A stretch of 64,000 nt of DNA, from the NCBI GenBank assembly GCA_016290995.1, contig JAEEVR010000002.1:1-64000 (forward strand). Reading direction: 5' to 3'. Of the stretch, positions 17,664 to 26,623 are shown in pieces. Numbering within the stretch: the first letter of the stretch is position 1; every line of letters begins with the position of its first letter. The notes under the pieces were generated by a model. That model was given only the letters and a program-made list of their open reading frames with translations. It did no database searches and had not been told where the DNA came from. This DNA is from Treponema sp. (lineage in GTDB: Bacteria; Spirochaetota; Spirochaetia; Treponematales; Treponemataceae). The position numbers were made by a program, and so were the translations under genes.

Positions 17664-19471
17664 TGTTCTTCGTCTTCGTCGGACTTGAGGACGGCAAGGA
17701 AGGCCGACTGGGGAAGCTCGACGTCGCCGATCATCTTCATGCGCTTTTTGCCTTCTTTTTGTTTTTCAAGCAATTTTCTTTTTCGGGTAATGTCGCCGCC
17801 GTAGCATTTGGCAAGAACGTCCTTTCGGACAGGGTTTACCGTTTCGCGCGCGATGATTTGGCTTCCGATCGCGCCTTGAATGGCAACCTTGAATTGCTGG
17901 CGGGCGATCTCGCCCTTTAGGCGGTGGCAAACCTTATGGGCTTGAATAGAGGCGTTTTCCTTAAAGCACAATTGGCTTAGGGCGTCAACGCTCTTTCCGT
18001 TAATCAAAATGTCAAGTTTTACAAGAACGGTCGGCTTGTAGCCGATAATTTCGTAGTCAAAGCTGGCGTAACCGCGGCTGTAGCTTTTTAGCCTGTCGTA
18101 AAAGTCAAAGAGAACTTCGGCCAAGGGCATTTCGTAAGTAAGTTCGGCGCGCTTTTCATCCAAATACTGCATGTTTGTTTGAACGCCGCGCTTTTCGTTG
18201 CACAAGGCCATGATTTGTCCGATGTATTCGCCGGGCGTGATGATCGAAGCCTTGATGTAAGGCTCTTCCGCGCTTTTTACGCGGCCCTCTGGATATTCGG
18301 TCGGGTTGTCGATAAAAATTTCTTCGCCGCTTGTAAGAGTAACCTTGTACCTAACGCTGGGAGCGGTAAAAATAACGCTTTGGTCAAAATCGCGCTCCAA
18401 CCGTTCCTCAATAATCTCCAAGTGCAAAAGGCCCAAAAAGCCGCATCTAAAGCCGTTTCCAAGCGCGATGGAATTGTCTTTTTCGTAAACAAGGCTTGCG
18501 TCGTTAAGCCTAAGCTTTTCCATGCTGTCGCGCAATTCCTCGTAGTCGTTTGAGTCAAGCGGATAGATAGAAGAATAAACGACAGGCTTAACTTCCTTAA
18601 AGCCAGGAAGGGGTTCCGCGGCTGGATTTGCCGAAAGCGTTATTGTGTCGCCGACCTTTACGTCTTGGACGGTCTTGATTCCCGCGATGATGTAGCCTAC
18701 GTCGCCGGCTTCCAAATAGCCGGTGTCCTCGTACTTGATTTTAAAGACGCCGATGTTCTCGACCTTGTATTCGGAACCGCTGCTCATCATTCGGATTGTG
18801 TCGCCGGCCTTTATCTTTCCCTGCATCACGCGAATGTGGACGATTACGCCCCTAAAGGCGTCGTAGTGGCAGTCAAAAATCAAAGCTTGCGTCGGAGCGT
18901 TTACGTCTCCGGACGGCGGCGGAAAAAGCGTGACGATCGCTTCCATCAAGTCATCAATGCCCTGCCCCGTTTTGGCGCTTACCAATTGCGCTTCCTCCGG
19001 CAAAAGGCCCAAGTCGTGGTCGATTTGTTTTTTTACGCCCTCGATGTCGGCGCTTGGAAGGTCGATTTTGTTTATTACAGGAACGATAGTAAGATTCTGT
19101 TCCAAAGCCATATACATATTGCTTACGGTTTGCGACTCGACACCTTGGGAAGCGTCGATCAACAAAAGAGCGCCTTCGCAAGAAGCGATCGCGCGGCTTA
19201 CCTCGTAGCTAAAGTCAACATGGCCGGGCGTGTCTACAAAATTAAGCTCGTAATCCAAGCCGTCCTTTGCCTTGTATGGAATCGTAACAGCCTGGCTTTT
19301 TATCGTAATGCCGCGCTCGCGCTCAATGTCCATGTTGTCCAAAATTTGGTTCATCATTTGGCGGTCGTCGATAATCTTTGCCTTTTGAATAAGGCGGTCC
19401 GCCAAAGTTGACTTTCCGTGATCAATGTGCGCCACAATGCAAAAGTTGCGCTTGCATTTCATCTCTACCAT
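17660..19471 (-). CDS. lepA: Elongation factor 4 (LepA)
   Basis: A ribosome-associated GTPase of 603 residues, the normal length. The G1 motif AHIDHGKST is at residues 14-22, G3 is DTPGHVDFSYEVSR and G4 is NKIDLPSA. The C-terminal RKRKLLEKQKEGKKRMK tail is diagnostic of LepA. EF4 binds stalled or post-translocation ribosomes and affects translation initiation or elongation under stress. An AGGAAG ribosome binding site precedes ATG 19471. It follows the HtrA-like gene by 14 bases and is probably in the same transcript. Confidence 0.97.
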   Translation of the reverse strand: MVEMKCKRNFCIVAHIDHGKSTLADRLIQKAKIIDDRQMMNQILDNMDIERERGITIKSQAVTIPYKAKDGLDYELNFVDTPGHVDFSYEVSRAIASCEGALLLIDASQGVESQTVSNMYMALEQNLTIVPVINKIDLPSADIEGVKKQIDHDLGLLPEEAQLVSAKTGQGIDDLMEAIVTLFPPPSGDVNAPTQALIFDCHYDAFRGVIVHIRVMQGKIKAGDTIRMMSSGSEYKVENIGVFKIKYEDTGYLEAGDVGYIIAGIKTVQDVKVGDTITLSANPAAEPLPGFKEVKPVVYSSIYPLDSNDYEELRDSMEKLRLNDASLVYEKDNSIALGNGFRCGFLGLLHLEIIEERLERDFDQSVIFTAPSVRYKVTLTSGEEIFIDNPTEYPEGRVKSAEEPYIKASIITPGEYIGQIMALCNEKRGVQTNMQYLDEKRAELTYEMPLAEVLFDFYDRLKSYSRGYASFDYEIIGYKPTVLVKLDILINGKSVDALSQLCFKENASIQAHKVCHRLKGEIARQQFKVAIQGAIGSQIIARETVNPVRKDVLAKCYGGDITRKRKLLEKQKEGKKRMKMIGDVELPQSAFLAVLKSDEDEEH

Positions 19472-19485
19472 TTTTTCTTCCTGTC

Positions 19486-21123
19486 TTAAAAGTAATACGG
19501 ACTGTCCAACATGGCCTGCATGGCAACGTTTATGTCAAGGTATCCGTTTCGTCTGTTTTTAGTTGAGAACATAACCATAATCGCGCTTTTGTCCTCATTA
19601 AACTGAATTCTTCCGATTGTAAGCGGATCGTTTTCGGAAAAGCCGTTTTCGTCAGCGGCGCTTCCAGTAATCACGCGCTTTACCACATAAGTCTTGCTGC
19701 TTTCCGTAGAAGACGGCGTCAATTCCAATCCAAAAATCGCGACAAAAGAATTCTGAACCATATCGCCTTGATAAATGGCGTAGCCGGGATTTTTGGGCCT
19801 TTCGGTCAAATACAAAAGACATTGCTTTTTCGCTTCGTAGGAGCCGTCCTCAAGGTATTCGCAAGAAATAATCGAACCGGGAACGTGGTCGCGCAAAATG
19901 TCCTGGGCGTTCTCAAGGCTGGAAACCTTTTGGCCGTCAAGGCTTACAACAACGTCGCCGGTCTTAATGCCAGCGCGAGCCATGGCGCTTCCGGGCTTTA
20001 TGTACTGGACTTCCAAACCGTAATTGACGCGGCCGGCCTTAGCGGTTCGGCCATAGGCTCCGATCCAAGGAAACTTTCGCTCGCCGCCGCGATACAAAAT
20101 CGGCAAATCTTGTTTTAAGTATTCAACTGGAATGGCAAAGTTCAAGCCTTGGTAAGAAGCGATTCCCGCAAAGACAACGCCTTGCACAATTCCGTTTTTG
20201 TCGATGCAAGGGCCGCCAGAGTTTCCGGAGTTTACCGCGGCGTCGATTTGAACAACACTTCCGGTGGAAAAAAGCTTTCTGTCGGCGGAAGAAACAACGC
20301 CGCTAGTAAGCGTTCGTTCCAAGCCCAAGGGCGAACCGATCGCGTAAATCACGCTTCCTACGTTCAACTGGGACTGGGAGCCCAAAGTAAAATAATAAGG
20401 CACCTTTATCTCTGTCTTTAGCAAGGCCAAATCGTGAACGCTGTCGTAGCCCACAACGCGCGCGGGGATTCTTTGGTCGGAATCTTCCGCCATTTTAATA
20501 AAAACTTTTCCGTAGCCGGAACTTTTTGGATTGACAAGCTCCTCAATAACGTGATGGTTTGTAACGATATAGCCGCGCGGGTCGATAAAAAAGCCGGAGC
20601 CAATTACGCGGGCGGCGTATCCCATTCCGTTTTGAACTTTAATTCCAAGGTCAACCCAAACGGTGACGGTTCCTTGTATATAGTCGGAAATTTTTTCCAA
20701 GCGGGCCAAGTTTTTGCCGGAAAGGCCTGGAACGCCGTCAAAATAAAAATTTTTCATGGCGCTTTTGTCCATAACCTTTACGGCGAAGTCTTCGTAGCCC
20801 GCGCTGACCAAGGAATTGTAGAAGGTCCAGGCTTCGACATAATCCTTTTGTTCCACGCGCGAAGAAAGGCCGTCGCGAACAAAGGCAGCGCATTCGTCGC
20901 TTATGTTCTTGTCGCCCAACACTTTTGCGCGCCACAAGGCCTCAACCGGGCTTTTTTGGAGCATTTCGTATATGCGCTTTACCTCGGCGTCATGGACGTC
21001 TTTTTGCGTGTAGTCAAAATTTTCTTCAGGCCTGCTTGGGAGCTTGTTTGTGTTGCAGGAAAAAAAGCAAACAGAAAGCGCAAAGGCTGCCAACAATGCA
21101 TGTGATTTAACGGTTTTACTCAT
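19486..21123 (-). CDS. HtrA/DegP-like lipoprotein serine protease
   Basis: The protein has 545 residues. The N-terminus has a lipoprotein signal peptide with C23 as the likely acylated cysteine (CFFSC). Residues about 30-160 are an extra helical N-terminal region absent from ordinary DegP. The trypsin-like domain has the S1C triad H191 (VTNHHVIEE), D231 (HDLALLK) and S302 (VNSGNSGGP). One or two PDZ-like domains follow from about residue 375 (GSAMARAGIKTGDVVVSLDG). The enzyme should act at the membrane surface in the periplasm on misfolded or cell-envelope proteins. It sits between a TPR-like exported protein and lepA. Confidence 0.92.
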   Translation of the reverse strand: MSKTVKSHALLAAFALSVCFFSCNTNKLPSRPEENFDYTQKDVHDAEVKRIYEMLQKSPVEALWRAKVLGDKNISDECAAFVRDGLSSRVEQKDYVEAWTFYNSLVSAGYEDFAVKVMDKSAMKNFYFDGVPGLSGKNLARLEKISDYIQGTVTVWVDLGIKVQNGMGYAARVIGSGFFIDPRGYIVTNHHVIEELVNPKSSGYGKVFIKMAEDSDQRIPARVVGYDSVHDLALLKTEIKVPYYFTLGSQSQLNVGSVIYAIGSPLGLERTLTSGVVSSADRKLFSTGSVVQIDAAVNSGNSGGPCIDKNGIVQGVVFAGIASYQGLNFAIPVEYLKQDLPILYRGGERKFPWIGAYGRTAKAGRVNYGLEVQYIKPGSAMARAGIKTGDVVVSLDGQKVSSLENAQDILRDHVPGSIISCEYLEDGSYEAKKQCLLYLTERPKNPGYAIYQGDMVQNSFVAIFGLELTPSSTESSKTYVVKRVITGSAADENGFSENDPLTIGRIQFNEDKSAIMVMFSTKNRRNGYLDINVAMQAMLDSPYYF

Positions 21124-21138
21124 CTTCTTAAACTCTAA

Positions 21139-23319
21139 CTATTTTTCGCTTTTGGGAGCGGAATTTTCTTTTTGCGCCTTTTTCACTTCGTCGCTTTTTT
21201 CCATCACGCGAGCGTAAAGGTTTTGCCCAATCAAGACGGCTTGCAAGAAATAGTCGCCGCTGTCCATTTGGTTAACCACGCCTTGCTCAACGCCTTTCAT
21301 AAAGCCGATTACGTTCAACTCTTGATTTTCCGTTCCGGGAGCGTCTACCCAATAAAAACATTTTTGCGTTCCTTTTGTAACAGGAACGTTGGCGTTGTCC
21401 ACTTTTATTTCAACCGGCTCCCCGTCAGAAAGTTTGATCGACACTGGAACCTTTTTGTCACTTCCCTGAACAAAGAATTCCGTCAGTTCGACAACCGGCT
21501 GCCCCTCCTCTTGCGGATAGAGGGTGTAACGGACGTTCCAATTGCCGTCGTAATCCGAATCCCAAGTTGTGCGGCGGCCGCCCTTGGTCATGTATTCTTC
21601 GGTAAAGTCAGGAAGCGTGTCTCCGTTCCTGTCGATGTGAATCATCTGCAAGTAGATCAGCGGATTGGGAACGGGATATCCCCAAATGTTTTGGCTTGCG
21701 GCGTCCGCGTCCTCTTTGCTTAAAACAAAGGAACCGTCGTTGTCGCCATAAATCTCAGTAGTCTCAAAAATCATGTCGCCGTCGCGGTCAACGGAACGAG
21801 TCAAGGGCTTTGCAAACTGCGCTCTGGCGTAAAGCTTTCCGTCAACCAAATAATCGGCCGCGTACGGAGCGCCGTCAAGCATCGCAAAGCGCACAATCGC
21901 TCCGTCCCGCTCTTTTGAAGGCTTTTCCATGCTGCTGATCGAAAGTATCAAGCGGTCAATGTCAAAAAGATTTGGGCCGCTCCACAACGAAGTTTCGTCA
22001 ACGATGTAAAAGTCTTTTCTAAAGCCGGCCGCGGCCAAAAACTCGTCGGCTTTTACGGTAAAGATTTCGGCGTCAACAGTCTCGTCGGCCAAGTTAAAGA
22101 TTGTGATTCCTTCCTCGCCAGGAACTTCCTCAAAAACGATTCGCACAGGACTGGGGTATGTTCCGTAATAAACGTCAATCTTTTTGTCTTCAAAATGCGC
22201 GCTCTTGGGAACGCCAAAGTCAAGCTCTGCGGTCCAATCGTCTCCGCCGTCGTTGTCCGCGTCGTAAACGATTTTGGAGGGGCGGCCGCGGCTGTACGTA
22301 ATCGTAACGTTGCGCTCCAAGCTGCGGTTTGTGTCGATGTACAAGGTTCCTGAGTAGGCGTTTAGGTAGTCGAACATTCGCTTTTTGCCTTCGTCCGTTT
22401 TTAAGGAAGAAGCGAAACGTTCCATGTCAAAGAGATCCACGCCCTTGTCCATAAAGTCCAAAAAGTAGTCAAAGGCTTGGCTTTCAGTAAAGACGCCGTC
22501 TTCCAAGGCGGCCGCCGCGAACACCGGGCTTTTAAATCCGCGCGCGTCAAAGGCCTTTAGCAATCTTGTCCTTTGTTCGCCTTCGGCAAAAATCGCGGCG
22601 TAAACTTCCAGTTCCGGATTTTGCTTGTTGTATTCGGGAACGCGCGTGATAAAATAATCGGCGGTTTTTCTCGCGATGGAATCAAGCGGCATATAGTCAA
22701 AAGTTCCCGTCTCGTAATTCTTTTGGTACATTATTTTGTATTCGTACGCGAAAAACAAATTTGGAAAGCGTTCGTCGGCGGGATAGATGCGGCGGCTTAC
22801 GTCGACTTTTTCGCGCGCGTTTTGAACGCTGGCCGCGTCTCCCAAAGTGTAATAAGATTTTATCCTAACGTAGTCTGCGTCGGCGGAATAAATGAAGGGC
22901 CGCTGGTCAAGAATCTCCAGCGCTTCCTTTGCCTTTCCGGTGGAACAGAGCAAGTCCGCGTAAAAAATTCTGGCGCTGCTTTTGTTGTAGTCAACCCATT
23001 CCGCGCCGTCAAGGGAACTCTTCAATACCGGCAAAACCGCCTTTCTCGTGGCTCCTTCGTTGTATTGGCTAAGGGCGATCAAATACCAAAGGTCCGCGAC
23101 AGTCGCGTCGTAATTGTTTCCGGCGGTGGCGGCGGCCAAAGTTTTTTTCCAGTCGCCTTGAATCGCGTAATTTTTGGCCAATTTTAAATAACGCAAGGCG
23201 GTTTGCCTATTGGCCTTTTGGGCGCTAAAGTCCGAAGCCTTTCCCCCGCTTTGAGCGAAAGAAAGCCCAGCCGTCAAAAGCAAGGACGCAAAAATAAAAG
23301 TCTTATAAATCTTTTTCAT
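21139..23319 (-). CDS. Exported TPR-like protein of unknown function
   Basis: The protein has 726 residues and a cleavable signal peptide (LLLTAGLSFAQS, cleavage near residue 23). Residues about 35-200 have TPR-like helical repeats (ALRYLKLAKNYAIQGDWKKTLAAA and similar). The C-terminal two thirds are rich in beta-strand-like sequence with several D-x-D-x-D-G stretches (YDADNDGGDD, RDGDMIFETTE, DRNGDTLPD, SDYDGNW), which recall calcium-binding or thrombospondin-type-3-like loops. I do not recognise a defined family. The start ATG overlaps the tilS stop (ATGA). The downstream neighbour is an HtrA-like protease, suggesting a cell-envelope role. Confidence 0.8.
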   Translation of the reverse strand: MKKIYKTFIFASLLLTAGLSFAQSGGKASDFSAQKANRQTALRYLKLAKNYAIQGDWKKTLAAATAGNNYDATVADLWYLIALSQYNEGATRKAVLPVLKSSLDGAEWVDYNKSSARIFYADLLCSTGKAKEALEILDQRPFIYSADADYVRIKSYYTLGDAASVQNAREKVDVSRRIYPADERFPNLFFAYEYKIMYQKNYETGTFDYMPLDSIARKTADYFITRVPEYNKQNPELEVYAAIFAEGEQRTRLLKAFDARGFKSPVFAAAALEDGVFTESQAFDYFLDFMDKGVDLFDMERFASSLKTDEGKKRMFDYLNAYSGTLYIDTNRSLERNVTITYSRGRPSKIVYDADNDGGDDWTAELDFGVPKSAHFEDKKIDVYYGTYPSPVRIVFEEVPGEEGITIFNLADETVDAEIFTVKADEFLAAAGFRKDFYIVDETSLWSGPNLFDIDRLILSISSMEKPSKERDGAIVRFAMLDGAPYAADYLVDGKLYARAQFAKPLTRSVDRDGDMIFETTEIYGDNDGSFVLSKEDADAASQNIWGYPVPNPLIYLQMIHIDRNGDTLPDFTEEYMTKGGRRTTWDSDYDGNWNVRYTLYPQEEGQPVVELTEFFVQGSDKKVPVSIKLSDGEPVEIKVDNANVPVTKGTQKCFYWVDAPGTENQELNVIGFMKGVEQGVVNQMDSGDYFLQAVLIGQNLYARVMEKSDEVKKAQKENSAPKSEK

Positions 23320-24560
23320 ATTTTATCGCCAACCGCGCGGGTACGCTCTACGCAAACCTCAGACGCGTTTTCCTTTCCTACTATTATATCAAAAAAACCG
23401 GATTCAGTCGCCTCTTTTTTGAGAATTTTTAAAAAAACTTTATCTTTTTTTGAGACCGCCTCAAGACCCGCCGCGGCGATTTTTTTAAAGTCTTTTTCGG
23501 GCCAAGCGGCCACAGAACGGACAAAAGAGTACGGAACCCGTTCCTCAAGCGCCAAGGCGTCAAAGGCCCTGTACAAATAACGCTGTCGCAAGGCCGTCGG
23601 AAGGGGCTCAAAAAAATCCTTGGCAATTTCCAGGCTTTTAGCGGCGGGCGCGTTTTGGGCTTGCGGCGCGTCTTGGTCTTGCGCAAGTTGTTTGCCTAGC
23701 GGAAAAGCGGCGCCGGCCAGCGCTTGTTCCAAAAAGCCATCAAGCGCCTCGCTTTCTAGGGCTGCCTTTTCGCCGCCCGCCAAAAGCGCCTTTTTCCAGC
23801 CCTCAAAGTTTTGGTCCAAAAAGGGAATCAAAAGGTTTCTGACCTTATTCCTTAAATACGAATTGTCTTGGTTTGAAGAGTCTGTCCGCCATTCGATTTT
23901 CTTTGAGCGCAAGTATTCTTCGATTTGCGGGCGGCTTGTTTCCAGCAGGGGCCGCAAATAAATTCCCCGCTGGGGAGCGATGCCGTAAGCGGCGGCCGAA
24001 CCTTGCAAAAAGCGCATCAACAAAGTTTCAAGCGCGTCGTTTTGGTTGTGGGCCAGGCAAATATATTCAGCGCCGCTTTCTTTGGCAAACTCCTCAAATT
24101 TTTGGTAGCGCAAAAAGCGCGCGGCTTCTTCAAGGCCCTTGCCTCTTTGGTCCGCAAGGCGCTGGACCACGCCCCGCTCGATCTTTTTTACAAAGCATTC
24201 AACGCCAAGCTTTTGGCACAAGGCTTGGACAAAAGCCGCGTCTCCGGAGCTTTCCTCCTCCGGCCTGATTGAATGGTCAACGGTAACGCAAACGATTTTT
24301 GGAAAGGCCGAGCGCCTTTTGGGCTTTTCAGAGTTCGCGGCGCGCTTTTTGGGCTTACGCTCGCCGGCCTCGTTGTCAGCGTTCCCGCCGGCAGAAAAAT
24401 CGCGCAAGGCGGCAAGGGCGCAAAGAAGGCTTACGGAATCCGCTCCGCCAGACACAGCCGCGCCCAAAATTTTTGTCCGCTCCAGAGCCTCGCCGCCCAA
24501 GAGCTTTTTTAGAGAATCAAAAAGCTTTTCTTCGAATGCATTCAAATCGATCGCTGCCAA
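23316..24560 (-). CDS. tilS: tRNA(Ile)-lysidine synthase
   Basis: The protein has 414 residues. TilS attaches lysine to C34 of tRNA-Ile(CAU), changing its decoding from AUG to AUA. The PP-loop motif AVSGGADS is at residues 35-42, followed by VTVDHSIRPEE and LAHNQNDALETLLMRFLQGS. A Lys/Arg-rich insertion (about 55-85) interrupts the early part. No ATG is available: the reading frame opens only a few codons upstream, and the best start is TTG at 24560, eight bases after a GGAGG. That GGAGG lies in the 3' arm of a terminator hairpin and the TTG lies in its T run. It overlaps the next gene by four bases (ATGA). Confidence 0.9.
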   Translation of the reverse strand: MAAIDLNAFEEKLFDSLKKLLGGEALERTKILGAAVSGGADSVSLLCALAALRDFSAGGNADNEAGERKPKKRAANSEKPKRRSAFPKIVCVTVDHSIRPEEESSGDAAFVQALCQKLGVECFVKKIERGVVQRLADQRGKGLEEAARFLRYQKFEEFAKESGAEYICLAHNQNDALETLLMRFLQGSAAAYGIAPQRGIYLRPLLETSRPQIEEYLRSKKIEWRTDSSNQDNSYLRNKVRNLLIPFLDQNFEGWKKALLAGGEKAALESEALDGFLEQALAGAAFPLGKQLAQDQDAPQAQNAPAAKSLEIAKDFFEPLPTALRQRYLYRAFDALALEERVPYSFVRSVAAWPEKDFKKIAAAGLEAVSKKDKVFLKILKKEATESGFFDIIVGKENASEVCVERTRAVGDKI

Positions 24561-24588
24561 AAAAAAAGCCTCCGAAAAAACGGAGGCT
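24558..24588 (-). terminator. Terminator hairpin after rplY that also carries the tilS ribosome binding site
   Basis: On the minus strand AGCCTCCG (24588-24581), a six-T loop and CGGAGGCT (24574-24567) form an 8-bp stem, followed by nine T. It is a typical intrinsic terminator. GGAGG in the 3' arm (24573-24569) stands 8 bases before the tilS TTG start at 24560, so folding would hide it from the ribosome. Confidence 0.85.
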
Positions 24589-24599
24589 CTGCCTGACGG

Positions 24600-24641
24600 T
24601 TAAACAAGAAAGCCCGCGACATTCGCCGCAAGGCTCTCCAT
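24600..24641 (-). other. Possible 13-codon leader ORF between rplY and tilS
   Basis: A short frame, MESLAANVAGFLV and a TAA stop, begins one codon after the rplY stop and in the same frame. It ends 11 bases before the terminator hairpin. Ribosomes terminating there could affect the hairpin. It could equally be chance; no good Shine-Dalgarno sequence is seen. Confidence 0.2.
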
Positions 24642-24644
24642 AAA

Positions 24645-25193
24645 TTATCTCGCCGGTTTAACGCTAGCCAACGCCACTTCAGCGTCAGTGATAACTGTTA
24701 CACCGTCCCCCAAATTGAGATTCTTAACGAGGAATTTTTCGCCAATGTTTACGCCGGAAATATCAGCGTCAACGCGGGCGGGCATCTTTGAGGCGACCGC
24801 CTTAATCTGAACTTCCGGAGCTTGCTTGAGCAAGAATCCGCCCTTAAGCACGCCGGCGGGCGTTCCAACCAAGTGAACGGGCATCTTCATTGTGATAGCC
24901 TGATCAGCGGCGGGCTCAAAGAAATCAGCGTGAAGCACTTTGTCGTTGCGAATATTGTATTCAGCGTCTTTGATGAAAACATCGTGCGAAGCGCCGTCGA
25001 CTGTAACCTTGATCAAAGTTGAAGGCGTAACCGTTCGCCAAATCTTGTTGAATTCAACTTCGTCAATGTCGAGCATTGTCGACTTACCTTCGTGGTTGTA
25101 CAACACGGCGGGAATTCTTCCCTGCAAGCGCATTCTTTTTGCGTTGGCTCGGCCTGTTGTAGAGCGAGTTTTTGCATTGATAGTCAAGTCCAT
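24645..25193 (-). CDS. rplY: 50S ribosomal protein L25 (general stress protein Ctc type)
   Basis: A 182-residue two-domain L25/TL5/CTC protein that binds 5S rRNA. Residues 1 to about 92 form the L25 domain (RSTTGRANAKRMRLQGRIPAVLY; DVFIKDAEYNIRNDKVLHADF), and about 95-180 form the TL5 C-terminal beta domain (MKMPVHLVGTPAGVLKGG). It is preceded on the same strand by tRNA-Gln and followed by the hairpin at 24588. The combination with spoVG and ispE upstream suggests a common transcript. Confidence 0.95.
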   Translation of the reverse strand: MDLTINAKTRSTTGRANAKRMRLQGRIPAVLYNHEGKSTMLDIDEVEFNKIWRTVTPSTLIKVTVDGASHDVFIKDAEYNIRNDKVLHADFFEPAADQAITMKMPVHLVGTPAGVLKGGFLLKQAPEVQIKAVASKMPARVDADISGVNIGEKFLVKNLNLGDGVTVITDAEVALASVKPAR

Positions 25194-25226
25194 TTTATAA
25201 CCCCTATAAACCTTTATAAAGAAATC

Positions 25227-25298
25227 TGGGACGACAGGATTCGAACCTGTGGAATGACGGCACCAAAAGCCGTTGGCTTACCGCTTGCCGACGTCCCA
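25227..25298 (-). tRNA. tRNA-Gln (UUG)
   Basis: A 72-base cloverleaf on the minus strand: TGGGACG acceptor paired with CGTCCCA, T-loop GTTCGAATC, and anticodon loop CTTTTGG with anticodon TTG. The 3' CCA is not encoded. It lies between spoVG and rplY. Confidence 0.95.
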
Positions 25299-25348
25299 AA
25301 ATATATAAGAACCCTTCATAGCCAAAAGGCCAAGAGGAGCGCTTAACG

Positions 25349-25645
25349 TTATTCAGCCGAAGAAGCGTCTCCAGCGGCGGAAGCTTCAATAACCTTTCCG
25401 CTGTTGTAATCATCCAAGATTCTGTTCTGCAATTCAGAACGGAATTCCGGGCTGATAGGATGGGCAACATCCTTGTATTCTCCGGTGGCGGTCTTTTTGC
25501 TAGGCATAGCGATAAAAAGGCCGTCCTTGCCCTCAATAATTTTTACATTGTGAACAACAAAGCAGTTGTCAAATGTAATTGTAACATAAGCGCGAAGTTT
25601 TCCTTCGCCCGTCACTTTTCGGATGCGCAATTCTGTAATTTGCAT
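25349..25645 (-). CDS. spoVG: SpoVG family RNA/DNA-binding regulator
   Basis: The protein has 98 residues. It begins MQITELRIRKV and contains LRAYVTITFDNCFVVHNVKII and GLFIAMPSKKT, the strongly conserved SpoVG core, followed by AHPI and a helical tail ending in an Ala/Ser-rich segment. SpoVG proteins are small site-specific nucleic-acid-binding regulators; in Borrelia the protein binds DNA and RNA. AAAGGAG precedes the ATG. ispE lies 19 bases upstream and probably shares its promoter. Confidence 0.96.
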   Translation of the reverse strand: MQITELRIRKVTGEGKLRAYVTITFDNCFVVHNVKIIEGKDGLFIAMPSKKTATGEYKDVAHPISPEFRSELQNRILDDYNSGKVIEASAAGDASSAE

Positions 25646-25664
25646 AATGCATCTCCTTTACTTT

Positions 25665-26522
25665 TTATAATAAAGTCGCGTTCCATTTTCCAGAAAGAAG
25701 ATTAGCGGCGTCTTGAGCCTGCTGGGCAGATTCATAAACGCCAAAAACCGTCGAACCGGAGCCTGACATATCACAAAACAGAGCGCCGCTGGCTTTTACG
25801 TCATCAAGCGCCTGCTGGACTTTTGAATACTTGGCCGCTATGACCGGCGTAAAATCGTTTATAAAATTCCAGTCTTTGACAGGACCTTTGTAAACGCTCT
25901 CAAGCTCGTCTAACGACAAATACTCGGTTTCGGGACTCCTAGCGCTTTCATCAATCGCGGCGTATGCCTCCGGGGTTGACGAATGAACGCCTGGGAAAAC
26001 CAGAACGTAATGCAAATCACATCTGGGGCTTATTGGCTTTACCAAGTCCCCTCTTCCTGAAACAATCGCGGCGCCGTCCGGCTTTCCGTCAAGGCTTAGG
26101 AAGAAAAACACATCGCTTCCCACTCGGGCGGCTATTTTATAAGCCGCGTCGCTTGGAATCGCAACGCCTAGTTTTTGCAAGGCTACCAAGATAGCCGCGG
26201 CGTCGGAAGAACCGCCTCCCAAACCGCCGCCCAAAGGAATGCGTTTAGTCAACTGAACGCTGACCCCTGGCAAATCCCGCCCCAAAACGCTTTTCGCGGC
26301 TTGATAGGCGGAACTGACTGTGTTTTCTTGCGGAAGAACAACTTGCTGGCAAGAGACCTTGCAAACATTTTGTTCCGGCAAGGGACTGACGGTTAAAAGA
26401 TCGCTCAATCCCACAGTCGCAAAAACGCTTTCTATCGGATGAAACCCGTCTTCTCTTTTAGGGAGAACGCGCAAGCCTAAATTAATTTTGGCAGGCGCAT
26501 GAACGCAAATTTCACCCAACAT
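25665..26522 (-). CDS. ispE: 4-diphosphocytidyl-2-C-methyl-D-erythritol kinase
   Basis: GHMP kinase of the MEP isoprenoid pathway, 285 residues from ATG 26522. The longer in-frame reading would run through the promoter. It contains VHAPAKINLGLRV, the ATP loop PLGGGLGGGSSDAAA, and the C-terminal GHMP motif MSGSGSTVFGVY. No Shine-Dalgarno sequence is present: the start codon is 10 bases after a TATAAT box, so the mRNA is probably leaderless. It heads the ispE-spoVG-tRNA-Gln-rplY group. Confidence 0.94.
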   Translation of the reverse strand: MLGEICVHAPAKINLGLRVLPKREDGFHPIESVFATVGLSDLLTVSPLPEQNVCKVSCQQVVLPQENTVSSAYQAAKSVLGRDLPGVSVQLTKRIPLGGGLGGGSSDAAAILVALQKLGVAIPSDAAYKIAARVGSDVFFFLSLDGKPDGAAIVSGRGDLVKPISPRCDLHYVLVFPGVHSSTPEAYAAIDESARSPETEYLSLDELESVYKGPVKDWNFINDFTPVIAAKYSKVQQALDDVKASGALFCDMSGSGSTVFGVYESAQQAQDAANLLSGKWNATLL

Positions 26523-26532
26523 AGTTTTTACA

Positions 26533-26560
26533 ATTATACATATTGCAGAACTTTTGTCAA
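26533..26560 (-). promoter_or_regulatory. Promoter of ispE, leaderless arrangement
   Basis: On the minus strand TTGACA (26560-26555) and TATAAT (26538-26533) are spaced by 16 bases. The ATG at 26522 follows the -10 by 10 bases. It stands back to back with the promoter of the small acidic gene; the two -35 boxes are 15 bases apart. Confidence 0.85.
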
Positions 26561-26575
26561 TAGTTTGAAGGCGTA

Positions 26576-26604
26576 TTGACAAGAAAAACAAAAAATTATA
26601 TATT
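26576..26604 (+). promoter_or_regulatory. Promoter of the small acidic ORF
   Basis: TTGACA (26576-26581) and TATATT (26599-26604) are 17 bases apart. The ORF begins at 26624, preceded by GAGG at 26615-26618. Confidence 0.75.
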
Positions 26605-26623
26605 CATCATCACCGAGGTACAC

